64,000 nucleotides of DNA from Nitrospira sp. bin75 (GCA_002238765.1 MPMZ01000006.1:1-64000), one strand, 5' to 3'; counted from the first letter of the stretch, positions 1-8,756 are shown. A program made the numbers and translations. The notes: a model not told the origin generated them from the sequence alone.

Positions 1-166
1 GCTTTTGCGGGGGCATGCCTAGCTCGGCCTCCCCTTACAAAGGGGAGGGAAAAGAGAGCCCTTCTTTCTGGTTCCCACTTTGTGGGCAGTTCCTCATTCT
101 GTCAACGAATGACTGAACACATACAGGAATGACAGCAGGGAATGTCCAGGATAAATGTGACTGACC
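1..166. repeat. Dispersed palindromic element (family A) and metG leader
   Basis: The first 60 bases carry a 9-bp perfect hairpin (CCTCCCCTT at 28-36, AAGGGGAGG at 40-48, loop ACA), preceded by GGGGGCATGCCTAGCTC. The same extended unit recurs inverted at about 3314-3374. The rest, up to the metG start, contains no gene. No convincing promoter was found. Confidence 0.7.
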
Positions 167-2104
167 ATGCCTGACCCCTTCTATATCACCACCCCCATCT
201 ACTACGTGAACGACGTCCCGCACATCGGGCATGCGTACACCACCATCGCGGCGGACGTGCTGGCACGCCGGCATCGCCTCATCGGCGAAGAGGTTTTTTT
301 TCTGACGGGTCTTGACGAACACGGCCAAAAGGTCCAGCAAGCCGCGGCCAAAGCCGGGATTTCGCCGCAGGAACATTGCGACCGGCTGACCCCGCAATTT
401 CAAACGCTGTGGCACAAGCTCGGGATCTCCAACGACGGTTTCATGCGCACGACGGATGCCCGGCATCAAGCCGTGGTTCAACGATTCCTGCAGGAACTGT
501 ATGACAAAGATCTCATTTATCGCGCGGAATATACCGGCTGGTATTGCACGTTCGACGAGCGCTTCTGGACGGAGAAAGATTTGGACAACGGCCGCTGTCC
601 CGATTGTCAACGGCCGGTCGAGCAACTCAGCGAAAGCAACTACTTCTTTCGCATGAGCCGATTCCAACAACGGCTGCTCGACCATCTCGACGCCAACCCC
701 ACCTTCATCCGGCCGGAATCACGCCGCAACGAAGTGCTGGGGTTCTTGCAGAAACCGCTGGAAGACCTCTCGATTTCCCGTCCCAAGTCCCGCTTGTCCT
801 GGGGTATCGAGCTGCCCTTCGACGCGGACTACGTCACGTACGTGTGGTTCGACGCGCTGGTGAATTACATCTCGGGGCTGGAATACCTGCCTCCCCAACC
901 CTCGGTCGATCGCTGGTGGCCGGCGACCGTGCACCTGGTCGGGAAAGACATTTTGACGACGCACGCGGTGTACTGGTCCACCATGCTCATGGCGCTGGAG
1001 ATCCCCTTGCCCCGTACGATTTTTGCGCACGGCTGGTGGACGGTGGACGGAGAAAAAATGTCCAAGAGCCGGGGCAACGTCGTTGATCCGTATGCCGTGG
1101 TGGACCGCTTCGGCGCCGATGCGTTCCGCTACTTTCTGCTCCGCGAAATCCCGTTCGGGCAGGACGGAGATTTTTCGCACGAGTCCTTTATCGGCCGCAT
1201 CAACGGCGACTTGGCCAACGGCCTGGGCAACTTGCTGAGCCGGACCGTGACGTTGATCCAGCGGTCTTGCCATGGCGCCGTGCCGGCGTCAGATCCTTCC
1301 ACGGTCACCGAACTCGAAACCGGTCTGCAATCCGCCGCCCAAGCCCTCATTCACGAAACGGTGCCCCACCATGTACAGCGGATGGAATTCAATCGCGCAC
1401 TCGAAGCGATGTGGGGACTGGTTCAACTCGGCAATCAATACATCGACAAGACCGCGCCCTGGGTGCTTGCCAAAGATCCCGGCAACGAGGCACGACTCCG
1501 GACCGTGCTCTTTCACGCAGCGGAAACGCTCCGGTTCCTCTGCCTGGCCACGTATCCCTTCATGCCCGATACCGCGCGGGAAATGGCCCGGCAACTGGGT
1601 CTCTCCTATGATTTCTCAGAAGCGCTCCTGAAGTCCCCCGTCGTCTGGGGCGATGGCACATCCGGCGCCACCGTGGTCAAAGGGAACGCCTTGTTCCCCA
1701 GAGTCGACGCACCCGCACCGCCGTCACCTGCCAAGCCTCAATCCGACACATCCGCTTCTTCTTCCAAAGATGAGGACAACCGAATCGGCATACAGGACTT
1801 TCAAAACGTCGAGTTGAAAGTCGCCAAAATCCTCACGGCCGAACGCGTCCCCAAGTCAAACAAACTCCTGAAACTCCAGGTCGACCTCGGCGCCGAACAA
1901 CGACAAATTGTCGCGGGCATCGGGAAAAAATACGGTCCGGAGGACGTCGTCGGAAAGACGGTCGTAGTGGTGGCGAATCTGAAACCGGCCAAACTGATGG
2001 GCGTGGAATCTCAGGGCATGGTCCTGGCGGCCGGAGATGAAGAAGTCGAAGGGCTGGTCACGTTCAAGGACGTTGACCCTCAGCCCGGCACGAAGGTGAA
2101 ATAA
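167..2104 (+). CDS. metG: Methionyl-tRNA synthetase (MetRS)
   Basis: Class I aminoacyl-tRNA synthetase charging tRNA-Met with methionine in the cytoplasm. The 645-residue protein has the HIGH-type motif PHIGHAYT near residue 18, a cysteine-containing connective segment around residues 125-150 (CTFDERFW, CPDC), and KMSKS near residue 297 (EKMSKSRGN). From about residue 540 it carries an appended EMAP-II/Trbp111-like tRNA-binding domain (QNVELKVAKILTAERV), which is known in dimeric MetRS enzymes. A Pro/Ser/Ala-rich linker (about 510-535) joins catalytic body and tail. The length is normal for the two-domain form. The ATG at 167 begins MPDPFYITTPIYY, the expected N-terminus. Apparently monocistronic, followed by repeats. 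Confidence 0.97.
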   Translation: MPDPFYITTPIYYVNDVPHIGHAYTTIAADVLARRHRLIGEEVFFLTGLDEHGQKVQQAAAKAGISPQEHCDRLTPQFQTLWHKLGISNDGFMRTTDARHQAVVQRFLQELYDKDLIYRAEYTGWYCTFDERFWTEKDLDNGRCPDCQRPVEQLSESNYFFRMSRFQQRLLDHLDANPTFIRPESRRNEVLGFLQKPLEDLSISRPKSRLSWGIELPFDADYVTYVWFDALVNYISGLEYLPPQPSVDRWWPATVHLVGKDILTTHAVYWSTMLMALEIPLPRTIFAHGWWTVDGEKMSKSRGNVVDPYAVVDRFGADAFRYFLLREIPFGQDGDFSHESFIGRINGDLANGLGNLLSRTVTLIQRSCHGAVPASDPSTVTELETGLQSAAQALIHETVPHHVQRMEFNRALEAMWGLVQLGNQYIDKTAPWVLAKDPGNEARLRTVLFHAAETLRFLCLATYPFMPDTAREMARQLGLSYDFSEALLKSPVVWGDGTSGATVVKGNALFPRVDAPAPPSPAKPQSDTSASSSKDEDNRIGIQDFQNVELKVAKILTAERVPKSNKLLKLQVDLGAEQRQIVAGIGKKYGPEDVVGKTVVVVANLKPAKLMGVESQGMVLAAGDEEVEGLVTFKDVDPQPGTKVK

Positions 2105-2269
2105 CCTCTACCCCACCCTGCCCTCCCCTTACCCTTCGACTACGCTCAGGGCAGGCAAAAGGGAGGAACAAGTTCCATGTCGGGGCACGGCTTCGGGGAA
2201 CCCGACCTTCACCTCTCCCCCTCACCCCAGCCCTCTCCCGCCAGGGTAGAGGGAGAAAAGAGTCTCGCC
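2105..2269. repeat. Nested repeats: family A palindrome split by family C, then family E
   Basis: Directly after the metG stop, the left arm CCCTCCCCTT (2121-2130) and right arm AAAAGGGAGG (2157-2166) of a family A palindrome are separated by a 26-base unit, CCTTCGACTACGCTCAGG plus GCAGGC, which is a separate dispersed repeat (family C). A third common intergenic repeat (family E: CTCCCCCTCACCCCAGCCC, then CTCTCCCGCCAGGGTAGAG) lies at about 2213-2253. No gene is seen. Confidence 0.75.
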
Positions 2270-3235
2270 TCAAAGCCCGCGGGCCACGAGGTCATGAAGG
2301 TGGATCATGCCCACGACCTCTTTTTGACGATTCAGGACCGGCAAGACTGAAATGGGTTTCGCTCGTTTTTCCATCTTTTCCAGGGCCGCGTATGCGTTCT
2401 CGTCCTCGAACACACATTCCGGAGTCGCGTTCATGATGTCCTGGACCGTGAGGCCGAACACGTCTTTATGCGCCTCCAACACCCGGCGAACGTCATAGTC
2501 GGTGACCAAACCCAGCAACCGTTGCGCATCATCAATGATCGACACGGCTCCCGCCCGTTGCCGCGTCATTTCCGTCAACATGAAGCGCACGTCTCTCGTC
2601 CCGTGCACAACCGGGTTCGCCTCACCGGAGCGCATGAGATCACCGACCGTCAGCAGCAGCCGTTTCCCCAGTTGTCCCCCGGGATGATTGATGGCGAAAT
2701 CATCGGGTTGAAAATCACGTAATTTCATGAGCGCCACGGCCAAGGCGTCGCCGACCACCAGTGCCGCGGTCGTGCTGCACGTCGGCGCCATGTTGAGCGG
2801 GCAGGCTTCTTCCTCTATCGGCGTATGCAGGACCAAATCGGAATGCTTGGCCATCTTTGAATTCGATTGGGCGGTAATCGAAATGACCTTCGCCCCGATT
2901 TTTCCGGCGACGGGGAGAATCGCGAGCAATTCATCACTCTCGCCCGATTTCCCGACGGCCAGCACGATGTCGTCTTTCTCGATGATCCCGACCCCGCCGT
3001 GCATGCCGTCGGCACTGTGCAGGAACAACGCCGGCGTCCCCGTGGACACCATCGTCGCCGCAATTTTCTGCGCGATGATGCCGGATTTTCCCACCCCCGT
3101 GACCACGACTTTCCCCCGACAGTCGAAGATCCATCGCACGGCTTCTTCGTACGCCGGACCCAGGGACGGCTTGAGCGCATTGATCGTTTGCACCTCGAGA
3201 TCAATCACTCGTTTGATTTCAGCCAGGATATCCAT
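2270..3235 (-). CDS. kdsD: Arabinose-5-phosphate isomerase (KdsD/KpsF/GutQ family)
   Basis: Interconverts ribulose 5-phosphate and arabinose 5-phosphate, the first step towards Kdo for lipopolysaccharide. An N-terminal SIS sugar-isomerase domain is visible (GVGKSGIIAQKIAATM, then LFLHSADGMHGG and GKSGESDE), followed by a linker and two CBS domains in the last 120 residues (GDLMRSGEANPVV..., VQDIMNATPECVF...). I prefer the ATG at 3235 (MDILAEIKRV, 321 residues), the usual family start. A GTG at 3280 would add 15 residues lacking family character. No other Kdo gene lies nearby. Function is assigned from domain order and motifs; the paralogue GutQ cannot be excluded by sequence alone. Confidence 0.9.
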   Translation of the reverse strand: MDILAEIKRVIDLEVQTINALKPSLGPAYEEAVRWIFDCRGKVVVTGVGKSGIIAQKIAATMVSTGTPALFLHSADGMHGGVGIIEKDDIVLAVGKSGESDELLAILPVAGKIGAKVISITAQSNSKMAKHSDLVLHTPIEEEACPLNMAPTCSTTAALVVGDALAVALMKLRDFQPDDFAINHPGGQLGKRLLLTVGDLMRSGEANPVVHGTRDVRFMLTEMTRQRAGAVSIIDDAQRLLGLVTDYDVRRVLEAHKDVFGLTVQDIMNATPECVFEDENAYAALEKMEKRAKPISVLPVLNRQKEVVGMIHLHDLVARGL

Positions 3236-3605
3236 GAACAAACTCTTACAAGAATCGCTCTTGCAAGCTTGCCGGTTCACACCAAGAAATGAAAAAAGTC
3301 ATGGTTCTCTTTGCCTCCCTTTTGTAAGGGGAGGATGAGCTAGGCATGCCCCCGCGAAAGCGGGGGTGGGGTAGAGTTGAATGCCCATAGAGCACAAGGT
3401 TTCGCCATCTTATCCGCAGGGTGTACCTCCCCTCACCCCTCCTTACAAAGGAGGGGAACAGGGAAACCGGCCTGATTAGGGCTATTTTCGTATCAAGACG
3501 ATGGAGATTGCCTTTTTGAGGCATAACAAAGAAAATATTTCAGCATATTCTCCGATTGGGAGTCAACGACACATAAGATTTTAACCTTAAGTTATTTTAC
3601 TCTAT
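3236..3605. repeat. Intergenic stretch with two head-to-head family A elements
   Basis: An inverted family A copy lies at 3314-3374 (CCTCCCTTTTGTAAGGGGAG, then a GAAA-tetraloop hairpin of CCCCCGC/GCGGGGG at 3349-3366, then TGGGGTAGAG). A forward copy lies at about 3422-3456 (stem CCCCTCCTT/AAGGAGGGG at 3436-3456). From about 3490 the sequence becomes AT-rich up to the next start codon and probably holds the promoter of the following gene. No coding sequence is seen. Confidence 0.7.
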
Positions 3606-4319
3606 ATGCGAAACGCCCACGATCATGCCCTTCCAAGCCGAACCAGGCAGGCGATCAAAGACGTCTTCTCCAAGCTGGACTATGCCGCGCTTGGCGACAT
3701 TTATTGCGAGGAGGGCGGTGAGGCTTTTTGGAAAGCTCATCAGAAAAAATGCCAAACCATGGGAGTCAGGATCGCCGAAGCCCTTGAGCGGAGGCTCCCC
3801 CAAAACGGAAGAAGCCTCTACGTGGGAGCGGGCGTGGCTGAACTTCCCATGCTGGTGCTGGAAACTCTTGATATGGATCGGACCGTCGAGGCTCATAACC
3901 TTCGGGAACGGGAAGTCAGCGTTCTCAACGAGGCGTGTCACGGCCTGCCTTTTACCATTCAGGCGAGCCGTGCCCAAAGAGCCCGTGGCACCTTTGATCA
4001 CCTCTGGATGGCCAGCGTACTCAATGATCCCGAGTGTTTTCCGGAAACGTCGGTGTTAGCGTATGGCCGGGCCGATCCCGTGCGATTCGATCCCCTGGCC
4101 TTTCAACGGGAGCGGACACGCATCCGAAGACTGTTGGATTCGTGTTTATCCAAACTCACGCGCCCCGGACTCCTCTCCACTTCAATTGAAGAAGTGCCGT
4201 GGATGACGGATTGGCTTACCCGTAACCGGATCCCGTTTCACGTGGAAGAACAACTCTACCCGACGGCTATCGTCGGCGACCCGCTGTGCTTTATCCGCCT
4301 TGAGCCGGGCAGGAAATGA
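3606..4319 (+). CDS. Conserved hypothetical protein, possible SAM-dependent methyltransferase
   Basis: This 237-residue soluble protein is not recognised as a named family. Around residues 68-90 it has a segment resembling a class I methyltransferase motif I (LYVGAGVAELPMLVLETL), followed by FDHLWMASVLNDPE at a place where motif IV would fall. No catalytic signature is obvious. No signal peptide or membrane helix is visible. The ATG at 3606 lacks a clear Shine-Dalgarno but follows an AT-rich probable promoter, and no other in-frame start precedes the conserved-looking part. It converges on the small gene at 4520-4786, with a strong hairpin between. Confidence 0.65.
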   Translation: MRNAHDHALPSRTRQAIKDVFSKLDYAALGDIYCEEGGEAFWKAHQKKCQTMGVRIAEALERRLPQNGRSLYVGAGVAELPMLVLETLDMDRTVEAHNLREREVSVLNEACHGLPFTIQASRAQRARGTFDHLWMASVLNDPECFPETSVLAYGRADPVRFDPLAFQRERTRIRRLLDSCLSKLTRPGLLSTSIEEVPWMTDWLTRNRIPFHVEEQLYPTAIVGDPLCFIRLEPGRK

Positions 4320-4358
4320 AGGACTCTCAATACAGATTCTTCGCTTTGCTCGGAACCT

Positions 4359-4378
4359 GTCCAGAGTCTGTCGAAGGA
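4359..4378 (-). repeat. Family C dispersed repeat, inverted copy
   Basis: CCTGTCCAGAGTCTGTCGAA is the reverse complement of the family C unit (TTCGAC...CTCAGGACAGG) seen at 2131-2156, 8697-8735 and 49455-49480. Confidence 0.6.
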
Positions 4379-4396
4379 TGACCACGCTGGTGCGGT

Positions 4397-4430
4397 CCGC
4401 CGCTCCCCCCTTCTCAGGGGGGAGCGGCGG
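4397..4430. terminator. Perfect 14-bp hairpin between convergent genes
   Basis: CCGCCGCTCCCCCC (4397-4410), loop TTCTCA, GGGGGGAGCGGCGG (4417-4430). It lies between a plus-strand gene ending at 4319 and a minus-strand gene ending at 4520. Because it is symmetric it could stop transcription from either side, but no T-tract follows, so a repeat-element origin is equally possible. Confidence 0.45.
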
Positions 4431-4519
4431 GTACCGGAGTCTTGGGACGACTTGGATGCAAGCCTGAGCCGGAGAAGAAGTACGACAATGGGTTTGGCTC
4501 ACTCACTGAAGCACGATTT

Positions 4520-4786
4520 CTACGGCTTCTCGATGAATTTACAGACGGAATTGATTCCCCGTTGCAGGTTTTCTTCGGCCGGGTTCGACGGCTTCTTCGT
4601 CCGTTCCTCCCATTGTTGGAAACGGGCGAGGATGGCCGCTCGTTTATCGGGAGGTTGTTCCTGTATGAGACACTTGACGGCATTCGCGAGCGCAAGGCCG
4701 TATCCTGCGAGAAAGTTAGAATCGACAAGGTAATTGTGTGCGAGCTTGCGAGAAGCATTTGGGGTCAAACGAGTTCGTTTAGCCAT
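4520..4786 (-). CDS. Small hypothetical protein (88 aa)
   Basis: Not recognised. It is a basic, helix-prone cytoplasmic protein (MAKRTRLTPNASRKLAHNYL...) without membrane segment or cysteine motif. The start is well supported by a Shine-Dalgarno AAGGAGG seven bases before the ATG, which is better than for most genes here, so I accept it as real. It stands alone, convergent with the gene ending at 4319. Confidence 0.6.
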   Translation of the reverse strand: MAKRTRLTPNASRKLAHNYLVDSNFLAGYGLALANAVKCLIQEQPPDKRAAILARFQQWEERTKKPSNPAEENLQRGINSVCKFIEKP

Positions 4787-5074
4787 GCTGGTTCCTCCTT
4801 CTGGAATAGGGTGGGAGTGTGCGAATGATGGTGGATAACACAGCGTATGCTGTCAGACAGAGTAAAGAGGACGGAAACGAGTAAAGACGCCGTTACGTAT
4901 AGCAATCCCTCTGCAAGGGGGACAACATGTTCATGGAGCAGATTAGTCGGCAGTATACTGCATTCTGTATCGAACGACCAATGTCATTTTCAGAAGACTT
5001 TTGTACGTCACAAGACAGCAGGGGGTCGGCCTTGGCTTGTAAAGCATACGAAGGGCCATGGGATGTATTCGTTG
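4787..5074. other. Intergenic region, nothing recognised
   Basis: This is upstream of the small gene at 4520-4786 and downstream of the Kelch gene. It is noticeably less GC-rich than the neighbours. No RNA gene, repeat family or good ORF is seen; the ORFs crossing it lack ribosome-binding sites. Confidence 0.5.
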
Positions 5075-6625
5075 TCAGCGAGGAGTGCGTCGGGCGCCGG
5101 GCATGGATGCCCGCTGGGCGGCGAACACCGCGTGCACCTGTTTCCCCTGTTTGAGCAACTCTTTCCTCGCCTGTGCGAACACCTGCCCGACGAACGTCCA
5201 ATCGGTGATGGTGACGTTATAGTCGCGGAATATTTCCGCCACATGCGGTTCATCGGCCGGCGGCCGTTGCGCGGGATAGTCCACCAGCGCCTCAAGCGTC
5301 TCCGAAGTCCAACCCGTCTCGGCAAACGCCTGCGTCAACGATGCCGCTTTCTCCGCGTCGAATTTCTCGGCCAGGGCGGATGAAAAGACTTTCCGCACAA
5401 CGGGATCGGAACTCTTGAGAAACACCGACTGCGACTGGATCAGGGCATGGATGAGTCGATCGGCTTCAGGGCTGGATTCCGGCGGTAACACTCCGGCCTC
5501 GTGAAAGGTGGCCAGGATGGCCATGACCGATCCGATATGAGCAGCCGGCGTTCGTCCTGACCGGATCGGGCGAGCCGGGGAAGGTGGAATAAAAATCTCA
5601 TTGAGCCGGCTATACGATCCTCCGGGTCGAGGGCCGCCGCTCACCACGTAGATGTCTCCATCCACGGCCGCGGCCCCCAGGCCATGACGTGCCGTGGGCA
5701 TGGGCGCCATGGCCTGCCAACGATTCAATTGTGCGCTATACCGTTCGTTCTGATGAAAGGTTCCCTCACCGGATTCTCCGCCAAAAACGTAGATCCACCC
5801 GTTTACCACACTGGCCGCGATGCCACTCCTGGGGGTCGGCATATCGGCCTTCGCAACCCATTGATTCGACTCCGCATCATACGCCTCGACCGTGGACAGG
5901 TTTTCCCGGTAGTTCAATCGCACACGGCCTCCGATCGCGTAGAGGGTCTTGCCGATCGTGACCGCCGCCAGATGATCGCGGGGAGTGGACAACGGCGCCA
6001 CCGCGGCCCATTGATCGATGGCCGGATCATAGACCTCCACGGCCGCGGGGTTCTCCTGCCCGTCATAGCCGCTGACGGCAACCAATTTCCCCTGTAACGT
6101 CGTCACGGCCAAGCCCCCGCGAGCCGTGGGAAGCGGAGCCCGTTCCGTCCACTCTTCTCCGGACGGATCGAACCGAAAGACCCGGTCTGACGGACTCCAG
6201 ATCGTGTCATCCGATTTCGTAAACCCTCCGGCGACGTACAGGGCGCCATCAAGCACCGCGGCGCCGGCGTGATGCAGCGCCACGGGAAGATCCGGCTTTG
6301 CAGACCAGCGATTGGCGGCCGGATCATACGCCTCGACCCTGGTGCTCACGGACGATTGCCAAATCCTCCACGAACCCGATCGTTCAAACCCGCCGACGAC
6401 GTAAATCAATCCATCCCACGCAGCCACGGCCACCTCGGTTCTTGCCGTCGGCGCCGGAGCTCCGGTCATCCAATGGCCTGAACCGGCTTCACCGGCCCCA
6501 TGCGGCGCGTCCTGGGCCGTGACCCTCGATGAAGCCCCGCACCATAAGCAAGCAAACAACAAGACATACAACCAAACACTCCCGTCAGGCTTTCGAGGCC
6601 GGTCATGTCGGCGATTCGTCATCAT
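5075..6625 (-). CDS. Exported Kelch-repeat protein
   Basis: This 516-residue protein has an N-terminal signal peptide (about residues 15-38: SVWLYVLLFACLWCGASSRV, then TAQDA). Six consecutive Kelch motifs span about residues 60-340, each with the DGxIYVVGG-type strand (DGLIYVVGGF, DGALYVAGGF, QGKLVAVSGY, GKTLYAIGGR, NGWIYVFGGE, DGDIYVVSGG), enough for one closed six-bladed beta-propeller. The last roughly 150 residues form an unrelated helical tail with no recognised domain. Predicted periplasmic or surface-exposed. The ligand is unknown, though Kelch propellers commonly bind proteins or carbohydrates. The start has GAGAG four bases upstream. It is divergent from the ComM gene, with about 110 bases between starts. 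Confidence 0.8.
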   Translation of the reverse strand: MMTNRRHDRPRKPDGSVWLYVLLFACLWCGASSRVTAQDAPHGAGEAGSGHWMTGAPAPTARTEVAVAAWDGLIYVVGGFERSGSWRIWQSSVSTRVEAYDPAANRWSAKPDLPVALHHAGAAVLDGALYVAGGFTKSDDTIWSPSDRVFRFDPSGEEWTERAPLPTARGGLAVTTLQGKLVAVSGYDGQENPAAVEVYDPAIDQWAAVAPLSTPRDHLAAVTIGKTLYAIGGRVRLNYRENLSTVEAYDAESNQWVAKADMPTPRSGIAASVVNGWIYVFGGESGEGTFHQNERYSAQLNRWQAMAPMPTARHGLGAAAVDGDIYVVSGGPRPGGSYSRLNEIFIPPSPARPIRSGRTPAAHIGSVMAILATFHEAGVLPPESSPEADRLIHALIQSQSVFLKSSDPVVRKVFSSALAEKFDAEKAASLTQAFAETGWTSETLEALVDYPAQRPPADEPHVAEIFRDYNVTITDWTFVGQVFAQARKELLKQGKQVHAVFAAQRASMPGARRTPR

Positions 6626-6734
6626 ACGTCTCTCACAAACGCTTAAATTGACCGTTCAGTTGAAAAACATCAGAGGCCGCCACTATAATCTCCGTGCACC
6701 TGATATCCTGTTCACCCTCCCACACGAGGCAGCC

Positions 6735-8258
6735 GTGCTCGCAAAGGTCTTCAGTGCCGGACTGCTCGGCTTAGATGCTCATTTGATCGAGGTCGAAGTC
6801 GATATCGGGGGCGGCCTCCCTCAATTTTCCATCGTGGGCCTGCCTGATGCAACCGTCAAGGAAAGCCGGGACCGGATCAGGGCGGCCCTGAAAAATATCG
6901 GCTTTGCCTTTCCTCCCAAGAAAATCACGATCAACCTGGCCCCGGCAGGCTTGAAAAAAGAGGGGGCCGGGCTCGAATTGAGCATGGCGATCGGCCTATT
7001 GGTGGCCGAAGGCATCATCACCCAGGAAACGGCTCAACGCTACGTGTTAGTGGGCGAATTGTCCCTGGACGGTCGAATCAAGCCCATCAGAGGAGGACTA
7101 TCCATCGGGATGTTATGCCGGAACCGTCATCCGCTGATTCTCCCTTCCGAGAACGCCCATGAGGCTGCGGTCGTTGACCGGGTCGACGTGTATGGTGTCC
7201 ATACGCTTCCCGAAGTCGTGGAACTGTTGACCTGGAAACAGCAGGTCGCCCCGCTCGTCGTCGATCCGCAGTCGTTTTTCCAGTCCGCCACCGCCCCGGA
7301 AGAAGATTTTGCTGACGTCCGCGGCCAGTTTCACGCCAAACGCGCGTTGGAAATCGCCGCAGCCGGTGGGCACAACGTGCTTCTGATCGGACCACCGGGT
7401 TCCGGGAAAACCATGTTGGCCCAACGCCTCCCCGGGATCCTGCCTCGCCTCGGCGTCCCGGAGGCCCTGGAAACCACCCGGGTCCATAGCGTGGCCGGCA
7501 CCTTGCCGGCCAACCAATCGCTCATGACCACCAGACCCTTTCGCGCCCCCCATCACAACGTCTCGGACGCGGGCCTCATCGGAGGCGGCACCATTCCCAA
7601 ACCCGGCGAGGTCTCTTTAGCCCATCACGGCGTGTTGTTTCTGGATGAGGTGCTGGAATTCAAGCGGTCGGTCCTGGATGGATTACGACAGCCGCTCGAA
7701 GAGGGGACTGTGACCATCACGCGGGTCAATGCCTCGCTTCGATATCCGGCCAGATTCATGTTGGTCGTCGCCATGAACCCCTGCCCGTGCGGGTACCATG
7801 GGGACCGGACGCATGACTGCATCTGCACTCTTCACCAAATCCGGCGGTATCGGGGCCGCCTGTCAGGCCCGCTCCGGGACCGGCTTGATATTCACGTGGA
7901 AGTGCCCGCGGTTCCCGTGTCCGACCTGGGGCACGATCAACCCGCTGAATACTCGGACTCCATTCGAACGCGCGTGGCCGCTGCCCGTTCTATTCAAACG
8001 AACCGCTATACAACCGACAAGCTGTTTACCAATGCCCAACTCAAACCCAGACACATGAAAACCCATTGCCGGGTCGACCAGGCCGGCAAGCAACTTCTGG
8101 ATCACGCCGTGACCCGATTGGGACTCTCGGCCCGGGCGTATGGGCGAATACTTCGTGTTGCACGAACCATCGCGGATTTGGCAGACTCGGAGACGATCGA
8201 ACCATCACATCTGGCCGAAGCCATACAATACCGGAACCTGGACCGGACAACCACGTAG
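6735..8258 (+). CDS. comM: ComM/YifB-type Mg-chelatase-family AAA+ ATPase
   Basis: This family includes ComM, a hexameric helicase promoting branch migration during natural transformation. The N-terminal domain (AKVFSAGLLGLDAHLIEVEV, then GGGLPQFSIVGLPD) has the usual ChlI-like S5 fold. Walker A is GPPGSGKT near residue 220, and a Walker B-like LFLDEVLEF follows. A zinc-like CPCGYHGD...CIC segment and the Mg_chelatase C-terminal domain complete the protein. The longest reading frame begins at 6519 but overlaps the divergent gene. I choose GTG 6735, preceded by GAGG, where family similarity begins (507 residues). The next gene starts 8 bases after its stop. Confidence 0.92.
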   Translation: MLAKVFSAGLLGLDAHLIEVEVDIGGGLPQFSIVGLPDATVKESRDRIRAALKNIGFAFPPKKITINLAPAGLKKEGAGLELSMAIGLLVAEGIITQETAQRYVLVGELSLDGRIKPIRGGLSIGMLCRNRHPLILPSENAHEAAVVDRVDVYGVHTLPEVVELLTWKQQVAPLVVDPQSFFQSATAPEEDFADVRGQFHAKRALEIAAAGGHNVLLIGPPGSGKTMLAQRLPGILPRLGVPEALETTRVHSVAGTLPANQSLMTTRPFRAPHHNVSDAGLIGGGTIPKPGEVSLAHHGVLFLDEVLEFKRSVLDGLRQPLEEGTVTITRVNASLRYPARFMLVVAMNPCPCGYHGDRTHDCICTLHQIRRYRGRLSGPLRDRLDIHVEVPAVPVSDLGHDQPAEYSDSIRTRVAAARSIQTNRYTTDKLFTNAQLKPRHMKTHCRVDQAGKQLLDHAVTRLGLSARAYGRILRVARTIADLADSETIEPSHLAEAIQYRNLDRTTT

Positions 8259-8265
8259 GACTCGC

Positions 8266-8688
8266 ATGGACATTCAAATCGGACCTCATCTGTATCGCAA
8301 CAGCAACGGCACGGTTGAAGTCGAAGGCGTCCCGCAGATCGACATCGAACCGCATCCCTCCGGCGGATTCCCGAAAGTCAACTTCGCGCTCTTTGACAAT
8401 GGGAAAATGCCGGCGAAACTGACCAACAGCACGTTGGCCATTAATGAAGGGCAAGCCTATTCACTGGAAAGAAGTCCTTCGAGTCTGGTGCTGCGGCATC
8501 AGGAGAGCGGGAAGGAAATCCTCCACATGACTCTGGAAGAGAACGGCCGGCTCGTGATTGCACAGGGCGAGTTCGCCAGCTTGAAAGGGCACACCGTCAC
8601 GATTACTCCCTCGGAATGGAACTTGGAACAGTCAACGGGACAGGAAGGGGAAACCGACGTTCAGGGGAAAGCCGTTCCCCTGGAATAG
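8266..8688 (+). CDS. Hypothetical protein (140 aa)
   Basis: Not recognised. The start ATG lies 8 bases after the comM stop, with AGGA in between, so it is probably co-transcribed and translationally coupled. The protein is soluble with no signal peptide. It is rich in short beta-prone segments (MDIQIGPHLYRNSNGTVEVE..., HTVTITPSEWNLEQ) and resembles a small beta-sandwich. No catalytic residues stand out. The reading frame extends upstream to 8140 inside comM, but that part is not expected to be translated. Confidence 0.65.
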   Translation: MDIQIGPHLYRNSNGTVEVEGVPQIDIEPHPSGGFPKVNFALFDNGKMPAKLTNSTLAINEGQAYSLERSPSSLVLRHQESGKEILHMTLEENGRLVIAQGEFASLKGHTVTITPSEWNLEQSTGQEGETDVQGKAVPLE

Positions 8689-8696
8689 CGGTGGCC

Positions 8697-8756
8697 CTTC
8701 GACTTCGCTTTGCTACGCTCAGGACAGGCCCTTGGACAGGCTCAGGACGGGCCTAC
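8697..8756 (+). repeat. Family C dispersed repeats, two degenerate copies
   Basis: CCTTCGACTTCGCTTTGCTACG plus CTCAGGACAGGC is followed at once by CTTGGACAGGCTCAGGACGG. Both are variants of the TTCGACxxxCTCAGGACAGGC unit. They lie between convergent genes. Confidence 0.6.

Noticed and set aside
35-685. Long open frame antisense to metG
   Set aside because: Overlaps the strongly supported metG, has no ribosome site and no protein similarity; it is a high-GC shadow, like other long antisense frames across the window.
6519-6734. N-terminal extension of the ComM-type protein
   Set aside because: It would overlap the divergent Kelch gene's start and leader and lacks similarity; GTG 6735 with GAGG is better.
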